From assembly GCA_039970095.1 (NCBI GenBank), contig JBDVMP010000095.1:185466-249465 (forward strand): a DNA stretch of 64,000 nt, in the 5' to 3' direction. This document shows positions 36,964 to 46,361 of this stretch, piece by piece. The notes under the pieces are model-generated. The model was not told where the DNA came from, searched no databases, and was given only the letters and a program-made list of their open reading frames with translations. Position numbers and translations under genes: made by a program. The stretch's first letter is position 1. Every line of letters starts with the position of its first letter. The DNA comes from JAMZMI01 sp039970095 (lineage in GTDB: Bacteria > Bacteroidota > Bacteroidia > Cytophagales > Cyclobacteriaceae).

Positions 36964-38142
36964 ATGAAAGAAGTATTTATAGTATCAGCTGTCAGAACAC
37001 CAATCGGAAGTTTTGGCGGATCCCTGGCTGGTTTCTCAGCGACTGAACTTGGAAGCAAGGCCATTGCCGGCGCGCTGGATAAAGCACACGTACCGCCCTC
37101 AGAAGTCAATGAGGTTTTTATGGGTAATGTAGTCTCTGCCGGACTGGGGCAAGCGCCAGCAAGACAAGCCGCCATAGGCGCTGGTATTGGTCACAATGTG
37201 CCGTGCACTACCGTAAACAAGGTTTGTGCTTCTGGAATGAAATCGGTCATGTTTGGCGCTCAGTCCATCATGCTTGGCATCAATGATGTAGTGGTAGCAG
37301 GTGGTATGGAAAGCATGTCCAACATACCCTATTATATCCCTAAAGCACGTTTTGGCTATAAGTATGGCAATGCTCAACTAATAGATGGTCTTCAGCACGA
37401 TGGCTTGTGGGAGGTTTACAACCAGTTTCCAATGGGTAACTGTGCGGATAATACCGCCAGTGAGAAAAACATCTCTAGGGAAGAGCAGGATGAATATGCG
37501 ATCAACTCGTATAAAAAAGTAGGGGCTGCTACCGATGCAGGCAAATTCAAAGAAGAAATCATTCCGGTTGAGATTCCTCAGCGAAAAGGAGACCCACTGA
37601 TAATGGATACAGACGAGGAATACAAAAATGTGAACTTCGACAAAATACCTTCCCTCCGACCTGTTTTCAATAAAGACGGATCTGTTACGGCAGCAAATGC
37701 CTCGACAATCAATGACGGTGCTTCAGCTTTGATCCTTGTCAGCAAGGAAAAAGTTGAAGAGCTTGGATTGAAACCAGTCGGCAAAATCCTTGGGTTTGGT
37801 GATGCCGCTCAAGATCCTCTTTGGTTTACAACAGCTCCTTCTTTGGCTATTCCTAAAGCGATGAAGCATGCTGGAGTGGAAAAGGACGATGTGGATTTTT
37901 ATGAAATAAACGAAGCGTTTTCTGTAGTAGCCATTGCTAACAACAAAGAACTTGGACTCGATCCAGATAAAGTCAATGTAAATGGCGGTGCTGTGGCACT
38001 GGGTCATCCTTTGGGAGCTTCTGGTGCACGTATTATCAGTACGCTGGCCTCAGTTTTGCAACAAAATAACGGCAAAATCGGTGTTGCAGGAATCTGCAAT
38101 GGAGGTGGTGGAGCCTCAGCCATCGTTATAGAGCGCCTCTAG
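36964..38142 (+). CDS. Acetyl-CoA C-acetyltransferase (thiolase)
   Basis: 392 residues, full length for the family. It condenses two acetyl-CoA to acetoacetyl-CoA, or does the reverse in beta-oxidation, in the cytoplasm. The nucleophile is Cys88 in NKVCASGMKS; the C-terminal catalytic residues are the His in GGAVALGHPLGASGAR and the Cys in GICNGGGGAS. The NEAF motif (EINEAFSVV) is present. It is of the biosynthetic/AtoB class and stands alone, 50 bases after the BatC-like gene, with no fatty-acid genes beside it. Confidence 0.92.
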   Translation: MKEVFIVSAVRTPIGSFGGSLAGFSATELGSKAIAGALDKAHVPPSEVNEVFMGNVVSAGLGQAPARQAAIGAGIGHNVPCTTVNKVCASGMKSVMFGAQSIMLGINDVVVAGGMESMSNIPYYIPKARFGYKYGNAQLIDGLQHDGLWEVYNQFPMGNCADNTASEKNISREEQDEYAINSYKKVGAATDAGKFKEEIIPVEIPQRKGDPLIMDTDEEYKNVNFDKIPSLRPVFNKDGSVTAANASTINDGASALILVSKEKVEELGLKPVGKILGFGDAAQDPLWFTTAPSLAIPKAMKHAGVEKDDVDFYEINEAFSVVAIANNKELGLDPDKVNVNGGAVALGHPLGASGARIISTLASVLQQNNGKIGVAGICNGGGGASAIVIERL

Positions 38143-38194
38143 GCTATACACTAATATGACTGATTTTCGTTTCTAACAATAACTCTCAATGGCA

Positions 38195-39505
38195 ATGAAG
38201 ATCATTCTATTTCTAAGCTCAATCCTCTCCTTCACTCTGCTGGTTGCTCAGGAAGACGTCACAACGTACTACAAGGAAAACGGCAAGGTGAAGGAGCAAT
38301 ATGAAGTCATCTGGGAAGATACGGCGGTTGTTCATGGTGATTACCATATGTACAGCCCTGGTGGTGCGTTGATCATCGAAGGATCATACAATAAAGGTTT
38401 GCGCGAAGGCACCTTTTTCAACTACTATGAGGACGGCACAGTGCAGCGCGAAACCTACTACGAGAATGGGCTAAAACAAGGTTTGACGAAAGTCTATGCC
38501 CCCAATGGGCAAGTCGTGCAAGAAGCCATTTTCAAAAATGATACGCTAACTGGCAATCTCAAACTGTACGATGAGTCCGGTAAGCTCCGAGGCGAAACAG
38601 AGTTTAGTAAAGGTAAACCCGACGGGCTAGTCCTCTCCTACTTTCCTGACGGCACCAAGGCTGAAGAGACCCACTACAAAAACGGTAAACCAAATGGCTA
38701 CACGAGGTATTACTATGAAAATGGAAATCTCAAGCTTGAGGCTGAATATATCAATGGCTTGCTAGATGGCTCGTACAAGACCTTTTTCCCTTCGGGCCAA
38801 CTCGAAATGGAAGTGCTCAATCTAAGAGGCCAACGATCCGGTTACGTAAAGTATTATCACGAAAATGGGCAGCTGAAATCTAGCGGAAACTATAAAGAAG
38901 GTGCTCTGCAGGGCGAATTTGTAAGCTTCTATGATGACGGCAGCCCAAAAGCGATCTATGATTATGTAGATGGCAAAAAATCTGGGAAGAACATCGAGTA
39001 CCATCAAAATGGTGAAACCAAAATAGCCAGTTCATACAGCAATAATGGCCTCAATGCCAAAATAAAGGAGTATTCTGAGAAGGGAGATTTGATTTCTGAA
39101 ATATCTATCGTCAACGAATTGCCGCATGGCAAATGGGTGTATTATGACCATAAAGGTCGCCCGGCCAAGGTAGAAGAGTATGAAAATGGCAAGCTGCACG
39201 GCCTCCTTCAACATTACGACAATGGCACATTGATGATCAAAGCCGAGTACGCCTATGGAAACCAGCAAGGCCACACAGAAGAGTATTTTCCTAACGGCAA
39301 ACTCATGATTTCATCAGAATGGAAAATTGGTTTACTCAATGGCCCCTATGTCCGGTTTTACAAAAATGGACATAAAGAATATGAAGGAAATTATCTACGC
39401 AACAAGCGAAATGGCACTTGGACCTTCTTTGATAAAAAGGGTGAGGTTACTGAGGTCCTACAGTATAGGGCCGGAGAAATCCTAAATCAAAGTTCTTCTA
39501 ACTGA
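38195..39505 (+). CDS. Secreted MORN-repeat (YwqK-type) protein
   Basis: 436 residues from the second ATG, which starts directly on the signal peptide MKIILFLSSILSFTLLVAQ; an ATG six bases earlier is equally possible. The rest is about 15 repeats of 23-24 residues with the core YYENGNLKLEAEYINGLLDG (variants YFPDGTKAEE, YHENGQLKSS). This is the MORN_2 pattern often named antitoxin YwqK. Such repeats form elongated beta-sheets and are often surface or scaffold proteins. No enzyme domain is visible and the role is unknown. The neighbours (thiolase, purC) give no functional hint. Confidence 0.8.
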   Translation: MKIILFLSSILSFTLLVAQEDVTTYYKENGKVKEQYEVIWEDTAVVHGDYHMYSPGGALIIEGSYNKGLREGTFFNYYEDGTVQRETYYENGLKQGLTKVYAPNGQVVQEAIFKNDTLTGNLKLYDESGKLRGETEFSKGKPDGLVLSYFPDGTKAEETHYKNGKPNGYTRYYYENGNLKLEAEYINGLLDGSYKTFFPSGQLEMEVLNLRGQRSGYVKYYHENGQLKSSGNYKEGALQGEFVSFYDDGSPKAIYDYVDGKKSGKNIEYHQNGETKIASSYSNNGLNAKIKEYSEKGDLISEISIVNELPHGKWVYYDHKGRPAKVEEYENGKLHGLLQHYDNGTLMIKAEYAYGNQQGHTEEYFPNGKLMISSEWKIGLLNGPYVRFYKNGHKEYEGNYLRNKRNGTWTFFDKKGEVTEVLQYRAGEILNQSSSN

Positions 39506-39545
39506 CGAAAGACTTTTATCACACCTTAAAATATCCTTATATAAC

Positions 39546-39553
39546 TATCTTTG
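39546..39553 (+). promoter_or_regulatory. -7 promoter box of purC (TATCTTTG)
   Basis: An exact match to the Bacteroidota -7 consensus TAnnTTTG. It ends six bases before the purC ATG, so the transcript should start at or within a base or two of the start codon. No convincing -33 TTG element is visible. Confidence 0.6.
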
Positions 39554-39559
39554 CGAGCT

Positions 39560-40495
39560 ATGTCACAAGGCATCAAAAACACAGATTTCAATTTCCCTAA
39601 TCAAACAGGAAAGTACATCGGCAAGGTTCGGGACGTATATTCTTTTGGGGACAAACTCGTGATGGTAGCGTCCGATCGTATCTCAGCGTTCGATGTGGTG
39701 TTGCCCCGCCCAATCCCATACAAAGGTCAAGTTCTTAATCAGATTGCCGCCATCTTCCTGGATAAGACCAAAGACATTGTCCCAAACTGGGTTTTGTCGG
39801 TTCCAGACCCCAACGTTACTGTTGGCAAAAAATGTGAGCCATACAAGGTGGAAATGGTAATCAGGGGCTATTTGGCTGGCCATGCCTGGCGGGAATATCG
39901 CGATGGAAAGCGTGAATTATGCGGAGTGGCATTGCCGGAAGGATTGAAAGAAAACGACAAGCTTCCATCTCCTATCATCACCCCTAGCACTAAGGCTGAT
40001 GAAGGCCATGATGAGGATATTTCAAAAGACGAAATTCTCTCTCAGGGGATTGTAAGCAAAGATGAATACGAACAACTGGAAAAATACACTCATGCCCTAT
40101 TTCAGCGGGGCACTGAACTGGCTCACGAGCAAGGATTGATTTTGGTGGATACCAAATACGAATTCGGCAACTTTAAGGGGGAAATCACGCTAATAGATGA
40201 GGTGCATACTCCAGATTCGTCGAGGTACTTCTATGCAGAAGGATATGCCGAGAGACAAGCAAAAGGAGAAACCCAAAAGCAGTTGTCAAAAGAATTTGTG
40301 AGGCAATGGCTGATCAGCAATGGCTTTCAAGGAAAAGATGGCCAGCAGGTTCCTGAAATGGACGACACTTTTGTTACTTCCGTTTCAGAACGCTACATTG
40401 AGCTTTTCGAGAAAATCACCGGACAGAGCTTCGTGAAGGATCAAAGTCCCGATATATTAAATAGAATTAAAAACAACATTGAATTAGCAATATGA
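39560..40495 (+). CDS. purC: SAICAR synthase, PurC
   Basis: 311 residues from the ATG at 39560; an upstream TTG at 39551 belongs to the promoter box. It joins CAIR and aspartate with ATP to give SAICAR in purine synthesis. Family landmarks are GKVRDVYSFGDKLVMVASDRISAFD at the start, VVLPRPIPYKGQVLNQ, YKVEMVIRGYLAGHAWREY, PSPIITPSTKADEGHDE and LVDTKYEFG plus LIDEVHTPDSSRYF. It is of the longer (about 300-residue) bacterial/yeast-like class. It overlaps the STAS gene by four bases (ATGA). Confidence 0.95.
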   Translation: MSQGIKNTDFNFPNQTGKYIGKVRDVYSFGDKLVMVASDRISAFDVVLPRPIPYKGQVLNQIAAIFLDKTKDIVPNWVLSVPDPNVTVGKKCEPYKVEMVIRGYLAGHAWREYRDGKRELCGVALPEGLKENDKLPSPIITPSTKADEGHDEDISKDEILSQGIVSKDEYEQLEKYTHALFQRGTELAHEQGLILVDTKYEFGNFKGEITLIDEVHTPDSSRYFYAEGYAERQAKGETQKQLSKEFVRQWLISNGFQGKDGQQVPEMDDTFVTSVSERYIELFEKITGQSFVKDQSPDILNRIKNNIELAI

Positions 40496-40875
40496 AATTT
40501 TCAATAGACAGACAAGACCAATACACAGTGATAACTATAGACGAAACAAAACTGGATTCAGTGGTGAGTCCGGAAGTGAAGTCTGAGTTTGTAACGCTTC
40601 AAGCAGAGGGAGTTCAGAACGTCATCGTGAATCTGAAAAACGTAAAGTATTCTGATTCGTCAGGGTTGAGCGCACTACTCGTGGGCAACAGAATTTTCTC
40701 TGAGACCGGTTCATTTGTGCTTTGTGGCGTTACTGAGCATGTATCTAAACTGATCAGTATCAGTCAGCTGGACAAGGTAATGCAGATTTTACCAACGGTA
40801 AAAGAAGCCATCGACACTGTATATATGAATGCCCTCAAAAGAGGTTTGGAAGAAAAAGGTGGACTGGAAGAGTAA
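40492..40875 (+). CDS. STAS-domain protein (anti-anti-sigma factor-like)
   Basis: 127 residues, the size of a single STAS domain such as SpoIIAA/RsbV. The opening strands (YTVITIDETKLDSVVSP), the conserved NLKNVKYSDSSGLSALLVGNRIF segment with the serine normally phosphorylated (DSSG) and LISISQLDKVMQILPTVKEAID fit the family. It would act in a partner-switching cascade, but no kinase or sigma factor is beside it. Its start overlaps purC and ribonuclease Z follows 73 bases on. STAS next to rnz is, as far as I recall, common in Bacteroidota. Confidence 0.85.
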   Translation: MKFSIDRQDQYTVITIDETKLDSVVSPEVKSEFVTLQAEGVQNVIVNLKNVKYSDSSGLSALLVGNRIFSETGSFVLCGVTEHVSKLISISQLDKVMQILPTVKEAIDTVYMNALKRGLEEKGGLEE

Positions 40876-40924
40876 GGTCGTATCCAGCCATGAACCAACC
40901 TAACCTACCTAAAGAAGTATTCCC

Positions 40925-40959
40925 TCTAGTGCCATTTAACACTTTTAAATGGCACTAGA
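40925..40959 (+). promoter_or_regulatory. 15-bp inverted repeat covering the rnz start codon
   Basis: TCTAGTGCCATTTAA at 40925-40939 is perfectly complementary to 40945-40959, with the loop CACTT. The ATG of ribonuclease Z (40949-40951) lies within the 3' arm. In RNA the start codon would be locked in a stable hairpin; in DNA the site would be a dyad operator. There is no T tract, so it is not a terminator. Confidence 0.8.
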
Positions 40960-41863
40960 ATTACAAATACTAGGATCCAACTCTGCGGCTTTTGCCCATA
41001 ATCGGCATCACACCTCGCAGCTTTTGAGAATTCAGGACAAGTATTTTCTCATCGACTGTGGTGAGGGCACTCAGTTATTGCTAAAAAAATACAAGATTAA
41101 GCTGTCGCGTATCAACTTCATTTTAATCTCTCATTTGCATGGGGATCATTATTATGGTTTAATTGGCTTGCTCTCCACCTTGCATTTGTACGGACGTAAA
41201 GCCCTGCTAAAAATCATCGCCCCTCCGGGGTTAGCTGAGATCATCACGCTCCAACTGAGATATTCAGAAACACGGCTTGGTTATGATATTGATTTTAAGG
41301 AATGGATTCCTGAATCAGATAGTGTGGTTTATGAAGATGAAAAACTCACAATAGAGACCATTCCATTGGATCATCGGGTTCCTTGCTCAGGATATCTCTT
41401 TAAAGAAAAGCCCAAGCGCAGAGGCCTGAACAGAAAAGCCATTGACTGTCCTCTTACTCCTGCCCAAATCAATAAGTTAAAAGATGGAGAGGACCTCTAC
41501 TCAGAAGAGGGCGATCTCCTGTTTAAAAACCATGAGGTCACCTTCCCTGCTAAGCGACCATTTAGCTACGCATATTGCTCAGACACACGATTCAAGCCAG
41601 ATTTAGCTCAAAGGCTCGCCAAAGTGGATATGGTTTACCATGAGTCCACCTTTATGGAAGACATGAGTGAGCGGGCCGAAATCACGTACCATACCACTGC
41701 CAAACAGGCAGCAAAGTTCGCATATGATGCAGAAGTCGGGCATCTACTTTTAGGACACTTCAGCACACGATACAAAGACTTATCGCCGCTATTGGCTGAG
41801 GCCAAAGAAGTTTTCGAAAACACCTCACTGGCTATTGAGGGAGAGAAATTCTTGGTATCTTAA
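40949..41863 (+). CDS. rnz: Ribonuclease Z
   Basis: 304 residues, the size of the short-form enzyme. It cuts tRNA precursors at the 3' end; many tRNAs, such as the two in this window, lack an encoded CCA and need it. It is a metallo-beta-lactamase fold: the zinc motif is H62-L-H64-G-D66-H67 (SHLHGDHYYG). Also visible are the family opening LQILGSNSAAFAHNRHHTSQLL, the HRVPCSGYLF segment, SYCSDT-like AYCSDTRF, the aspartate/His in YHESTFMED and GHFSTRY near the end. Its start codon sits in a perfect hairpin (separate entry). Confidence 0.93.
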   Translation: MALELQILGSNSAAFAHNRHHTSQLLRIQDKYFLIDCGEGTQLLLKKYKIKLSRINFILISHLHGDHYYGLIGLLSTLHLYGRKALLKIIAPPGLAEIITLQLRYSETRLGYDIDFKEWIPESDSVVYEDEKLTIETIPLDHRVPCSGYLFKEKPKRRGLNRKAIDCPLTPAQINKLKDGEDLYSEEGDLLFKNHEVTFPAKRPFSYAYCSDTRFKPDLAQRLAKVDMVYHESTFMEDMSERAEITYHTTAKQAAKFAYDAEVGHLLLGHFSTRYKDLSPLLAEAKEVFENTSLAIEGEKFLVS

Positions 41864-41867
41864 ATCC

Positions 41868-42665
41868 ATGAATTTCTCGAAGAAGCAAAATTTATTTATT
41901 GTCCTCTCGGCTATTTTTCTCACCAATGCGCTCATTGCAGAAGTCATAGGCGTCAAGATTTTCAGCTTGTTTGAAACGTTCGGAGGAGAACATCAGGCGA
42001 TCACGATTGGCTCTTTCCTCACACTGGATTTTAGTCTTACGGCCGGTGTGGTGATTTGGCCCGTGGTATTCATCACCACCGATATCATCAATGAATATTT
42101 TGGAAAGCAGGGAGTGAGAAAAGTAAGTTATATAGCTGTAGGATGCATCTCATTTGCTTTCATTGCCATCTACATTGTCACATTGCTACCTCCTGCCCCC
42201 TTTTGGACGGACATCAACAGCACAGATGCAAATGGAAATCCATTTGATGTTAACTATGCCTTCTCTACCCTATTCAGACAAGGTATGGGAATCATAGTAG
42301 GATCGCTTGTGGCCTTTCTCATCGGGCAGCTTTTGGACGTTTTTATTTTTCAGAAACTAAGAAAGCTCACGGGATCAAAAATGATCTGGCTGAGGGCAAC
42401 AGGCTCAACGCTGGTTTCGCAGCTCATTGACAGCTTCGTAGTGCTGACCATTGCATTTTACCTGCTGGCTCCTGCCGACAAAAGGTGGGCACTGGATCAG
42501 GTATTCTCCGTAGGTGTGACGAATTACATTTACAAGTTTGCTATAGCGATTTTGCTCACGCCATTGATCTATTTGGGGCATTATCTCATCGATGGGTATC
42601 TCGGCAAAGAGCTATCAGATGAAATGACCAGAAATGCAACAGAAGGCTCTGAGGGCTTTTTCTAA
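41868..42665 (+). CDS. yhhQ: Queuosine precursor transporter (YhhQ/VUT family)
   Basis: 265 residues from the ATG at 41868, four bases after rnz; a longer frame would overlap that gene. Six or so transmembrane helices carry family motifs: FVLSAIFLTNALIAE-like start, TAGVVIWPVVFITTDIINEYFGKQGVRK, and RATGSTLVSQLIDSFVVLTIAFYL. The family imports queuine or preQ precursors for tRNA modification, consistent with its place behind a tRNA-processing gene. Its stop overlaps the stop of the convergent porin gene. Confidence 0.85.
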   Translation: MNFSKKQNLFIVLSAIFLTNALIAEVIGVKIFSLFETFGGEHQAITIGSFLTLDFSLTAGVVIWPVVFITTDIINEYFGKQGVRKVSYIAVGCISFAFIAIYIVTLLPPAPFWTDINSTDANGNPFDVNYAFSTLFRQGMGIIVGSLVAFLIGQLLDVFIFQKLRKLTGSKMIWLRATGSTLVSQLIDSFVVLTIAFYLLAPADKRWALDQVFSVGVTNYIYKFAIAILLTPLIYLGHYLIDGYLGKELSDEMTRNATEGSEGFF

Positions 42666-43876
42666 AGGCTAATCTGTATCAGCGCACTTATGCCCAGTGG
42701 ATTTGATAAACCTTGTTCGGTGTTCGGGTTAATCACATATTGGATATCAGGTTGCACCATAAGCCACTTCCGCAAATGTATGTCATATGTACACTCCAAT
42801 ACGGTCTCGACACGGGTGTGAGGCATATACAACCTCCGGTATGACTTTCCGTTGACCCCAGATGAAAATGCCACTCCAAGGTGATCTTCCCTTTTCTTTG
42901 ACAATCCTGAATAAACCAGGCCTCCGGAAATAGCAGAGCCAAACCTATTGAAATTATCATTGGCTACTCCGAAACGAGCAAAACATGAAACATAGCTCTC
43001 ATCAGCTCTGAGCCAGTAGTTTTGAATACCCACATAAGCGCCCCAATTACCTCTTGACGACAATGAATCGGTTAATGAAGTCTGTGCTGCTGAATAATAC
43101 CAAGCTCCAAAATTTATTTTATCATCAGCACTTGTTGCATGTTCTCGCCCAACCTTTTTTCTTCTGGTAACATATTGACGATCTCTTACACTCTTTTCAA
43201 TATTCTTGAAATGGTAGGAGCTTTCAAAAGCGAATAAGGCTCCTTCAGAACGTCTCAAAATCACTTCGTTTGAAGCAAGTCGATTGGGATCTCCAGGAAC
43301 ACCGTCGAGTATGGCAAGCTTCAATTTGACCCTGCTAGACAGCACACTACTAACACGCATACCTAAGGAGGAAACAGGAAAAATAGAAGGTCCGCTAACC
43401 CCACTTTGAGCATACTCAGCTCCAATACCAAATGAGCTATTGATAAATAATAAACCGGGGCTGAGTACATCAAATTCTGAATTTAGATCATACAATCCAC
43501 TCAAAACCGAAACCCTATCATTGAAAAAGTTTTGCTGAATCCATATCTCAAACAACCGCCAGCTTTTTGGTGCCTCTATATTACTAGCTACTTGAAAGTC
43601 CCCCATTAACGCGGTGGCCTTTCCTCCATGATTGCCTAATCCATAAACAAAGAGTAAAAGTCTTTCATCCCACTTGAAAAGATGGCTAAAATTTAGCGTA
43701 GCTGTGATGTCCAGGTTATCTATATATACAAAGCCCTGATCAACACCACCAGCTACGTTGACCCATGGCAAGGCTGAGTAAACAACCTCAAATTCGGCAA
43801 AGCGAGCATCCTCAGTTTGGGTGAAACCAAAAAAAGAATAAGAAAAGAGTACAGCTAACGTCAGATTCTTTTTCAA
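42662..43876 (-). CDS. OprB-family carbohydrate porin
   Basis: 404 residues. The signal peptide is MKKNLTLAVLFSYSFFGFTQ, and the only start in place is a TTG at 43876. The mature chain is beta-strand-rich with family segments: LFVYGLGNHGG, LFEIWIQQNFFNDRVSVLSGLYDLNSEF, INSSFGIG, SVLSSRVKLKLAILDGVPGDPN, and the C-terminal EQGLSNPLGISALIQISL ending in a hydrophobic strand. OprB proteins let sugars through the outer membrane. It is convergent with the queuosine transporter; the SdpI gene lies 33 bases upstream, so they may be co-transcribed. Confidence 0.8.
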   Translation of the reverse strand: MKKNLTLAVLFSYSFFGFTQTEDARFAEFEVVYSALPWVNVAGGVDQGFVYIDNLDITATLNFSHLFKWDERLLLFVYGLGNHGGKATALMGDFQVASNIEAPKSWRLFEIWIQQNFFNDRVSVLSGLYDLNSEFDVLSPGLLFINSSFGIGAEYAQSGVSGPSIFPVSSLGMRVSSVLSSRVKLKLAILDGVPGDPNRLASNEVILRRSEGALFAFESSYHFKNIEKSVRDRQYVTRRKKVGREHATSADDKINFGAWYYSAAQTSLTDSLSSRGNWGAYVGIQNYWLRADESYVSCFARFGVANDNFNRFGSAISGGLVYSGLSKKREDHLGVAFSSGVNGKSYRRLYMPHTRVETVLECTYDIHLRKWLMVQPDIQYVINPNTEQGLSNPLGISALIQISL

Positions 43877-43909
43877 ATGCGGCTGTTAAGTTTTACAAGG
43901 TCTCAGAGC

Positions 43910-44230
43910 CTAATCTTCAGGTTTGGTTTTCGACAAACTCCATTCGATCAAAATAAATAGCAGAACAAAATATCCAACTAACCACGCAACCTTAGACCAG
44001 GAAGCCATTCCTTCATACAGTTTTTCAAAGAAATTGGTAAATGCGAAACTTGCAACACCTGCTATCAGCATACCCCAGCCATAAATCTTGTTGGCATGCG
44101 CAAAACTGGCGTGGGTTTTTATCGCCCTGGGCGACCGATATCCAAAAATCCAATTGCGGTTTTTACGCAGAATTAGGTTTAGAAAACCCACTGCTATTAA
44201 AATGACGATGATCTTTGACTCCAGCGACAT
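43910..44230 (-). CDS. SdpI-family membrane protein
   Basis: 106 residues with three transmembrane helices (about 5-22, 50-70, 80-100). The SdpI hallmark is present: NWIFGYRSPRAIKTHASFAHANKIYG, then the second helix. In Bacillus SdpI confers immunity to the SdpC toxin and senses it; most bacterial relatives have no known role. It lies between the ABC ATPase gene and the porin on the same strand. Confidence 0.75.
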   Translation of the reverse strand: MSLESKIIVILIAVGFLNLILRKNRNWIFGYRSPRAIKTHASFAHANKIYGWGMLIAGVASFAFTNFFEKLYEGMASWSKVAWLVGYFVLLFILIEWSLSKTKPED

Positions 44231-44314
44231 TGTGAATTAGTTATACTCCCAAGTTAGAGGCATAACTCGCAAGATGCAATAGCTGTTTTGAGTGAGACAG
44301 GAAAAATATTAAAA

Positions 44315-44977
44315 TCAGGAAACGATAGCTCCGTCTTCCAGTTGCACAATACGGCTCCCGTACTCGGCAAATTTTTCATTGTGCGTTACCTGTATGATGG
44401 TCATCCCTTCATCGTTGAGTTGCTTGAGCAACCCCATCACTTCTTCACCCTGACTACTGTGCAGGTTTCCTGTAGGCTCATCTGCCAGTAGGAGTTTTGG
44501 TTTTCCTATTATCGCTCTGGCAATACCTACGAGCTGCTGCTGACCGCCTGAAAGCTGCTCTGGAAACAAATCCTTTTTTGCCACCATATTGAAGCGATCT
44601 AGCATTTCGGCCACCATAGACTGTCGTTCCTTGCGTTTCACTCCCCGATAAAGCAATGGTGTTTCTATGTTCTCATAAACATTGAGTTCGTCTATGAGGT
44701 GGTAAGCTTGAAAAATAAAACCGATGTGTTCTTTATGAATTTTCGACGTTTTTCGCTCACTGAATTTATGAACCGGCTCGTCCAGGAAGTAGTATTGCCC
44801 CTGAGAGGGTCTATCCAGCATACCGATGATATTCATCAAGGTAGATTTACCCGATCCGCTTGGCCCCATGATACTGACAAATTCACCTTCCCCTATTTCC
44901 AGATTGATGCTCTTAAGAATAAACGTGCGTTGATATCTGGATTCAACATATTTATCTACATCTAAAAACTTGATCAT
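44315..44977 (-). CDS. ABC transporter ATP-binding protein (LolD/MacB type)
   Basis: 220 residues from ATG at 44977; the frame is open further upstream but the family start (MIKFLDVDKY) is here. Walker A GPSGSGKST, signature LSGGQQQ, Walker B LLLADEPTGNLHSSQ and the switch histidine in QVTHNEKFAEYG are all intact. The ATPase belongs to the class that works with MacB/LolCE/FtsX-like permeases in lipoprotein release or efflux. No permease gene is adjacent, so its partner is elsewhere. Confidence 0.88.
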   Translation of the reverse strand: MIKFLDVDKYVESRYQRTFILKSINLEIGEGEFVSIMGPSGSGKSTLMNIIGMLDRPSQGQYYFLDEPVHKFSERKTSKIHKEHIGFIFQAYHLIDELNVYENIETPLLYRGVKRKERQSMVAEMLDRFNMVAKKDLFPEQLSGGQQQLVGIARAIIGKPKLLLADEPTGNLHSSQGEEVMGLLKQLNDEGMTIIQVTHNEKFAEYGSRIVQLEDGAIVS

Positions 44978-45121
44978 AATGCTACTTTGATTCATTCCTT
45001 GCAAAAGGAATACCAAAAAGGCAACCTCCTGTGTTCCTGACATTTATACTATCACTGACTGCTGACAATGCCCAATTCCTGACATGTTTGTGTTCGTAAA
45101 TGGACAATCACATTACTCCCG

Positions 45122-46354
45122 CTATTGTGAAACGGCCTGCATAAGCAACCCACACAAATAAGCACCATAGGTACCCATGACATAGCCAAATACGGCCAAC
45201 AGTACTCCTACAGGCGCGAGTGATGGGTGAAATGCCGCAGCTATAATCGGAGCTGAGGCTGCTCCTCCTACATTCGCCGTGCTGCCTATCCCCACAAAGA
45301 AATATGGCGCCCTGATCAGCTTAGCCACAATAATCAGCAACAACACATGAAAGAGCATCCAGGTAATGCCTATCAAAAACAATCCCGGGTTTTCAAAAAT
45401 GGCCATGATATTCATATTCATACCTATTGCAGCTATCAGCACATATAAAAATGCACTACCAAACCGTGAGGCCCCTACTCCTTCAAGTTTTCTGGCTTTT
45501 GAAAACGACAGTATCACCCCCAAAGTAGTTGCGATCACAACAAGCCAGAAAAAACCGGACGTAAGACTGTAGGTGCTCAAAAAAGGAAAGTTTGCTTCCA
45601 GAAATGGTGCTATGATATCGCTTAGCCAATGGGCTAACCCTACACAGCCAAAAGCCACCATCAGGATTTTCATCACATCAAGAAACGTTGGCATCTTGGC
45701 TATAGATTGCTGGTAAGAGTTCATTTTCTCTTTCAGCTCTTCTATAGCAGAGGTATCAGATTTGAGCTTTCTATCTAACACTTTAGAAAAGCCCACTCCC
45801 GCCAGCAGCACACCGAGCCACGTATTGCCCACAATCACATCTACGGCCACCATTTTGGAAAATAATTCCCCGTTTACTTCAAAGACCTCTTTCATGGCAG
45901 CCTGATTGGCTCCACCACCTATCCATGATCCTGCTATTGTGGTCATACCTCGCCACACCTCATTGGGAGCATCTGCAGATACAATCTCAGGTGCTACGGC
46001 AGAAAATATGAGGATGGAAATAGGTCCCCCCAGAATAATACCGACCGTGCCTGTAAGAAACATGATCAAGGCTTTTGGCCCCAGCTTGATGATTTCTTTC
46101 AGATCCACACTGATGGTAAACAGTACCAAACTAGCAGGTAGTAAATACCTGGATGAGACAAAGTAAAGTTTTGATTGTGAGGGGTCTATGATTCCGAATG
46201 TAGGTAAAAGTGAGGGGAGAAAGTAGCACATCAGCAAGGCAGGTACCACGCCATAAAACTTTTTCCAAAAAGGATTATCACTGTTTGAGGTAATAAACAC
46301 ACCTCCTAAAATGACCATCAAAAGGCCTAATATTACTGCATCGTTTGTTATCAT
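45122..46354 (-). CDS. DUF819-family integral membrane protein
   Basis: 410 residues with about ten transmembrane helices. Glycine-rich conserved parts (TTIAGSWIGGGANQAAMKEVFEV; GIGSTANVGGAASAPIIAAAFHP; LAPVGVLLAVFGYVMGTYGAYLCG) are those of the DUF819 family, related to sodium/organic-acid type carriers, with no established substrate. It starts seven bases after the Nudix gene stop and is surely co-transcribed with it. Confidence 0.8.
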   Translation of the reverse strand: MITNDAVILGLLMVILGGVFITSNSDNPFWKKFYGVVPALLMCYFLPSLLPTFGIIDPSQSKLYFVSSRYLLPASLVLFTISVDLKEIIKLGPKALIMFLTGTVGIILGGPISILIFSAVAPEIVSADAPNEVWRGMTTIAGSWIGGGANQAAMKEVFEVNGELFSKMVAVDVIVGNTWLGVLLAGVGFSKVLDRKLKSDTSAIEELKEKMNSYQQSIAKMPTFLDVMKILMVAFGCVGLAHWLSDIIAPFLEANFPFLSTYSLTSGFFWLVVIATTLGVILSFSKARKLEGVGASRFGSAFLYVLIAAIGMNMNIMAIFENPGLFLIGITWMLFHVLLLIIVAKLIRAPYFFVGIGSTANVGGAASAPIIAAAFHPSLAPVGVLLAVFGYVMGTYGAYLCGLLMQAVSQ

Positions 46355-46361
46355 AGTATCA

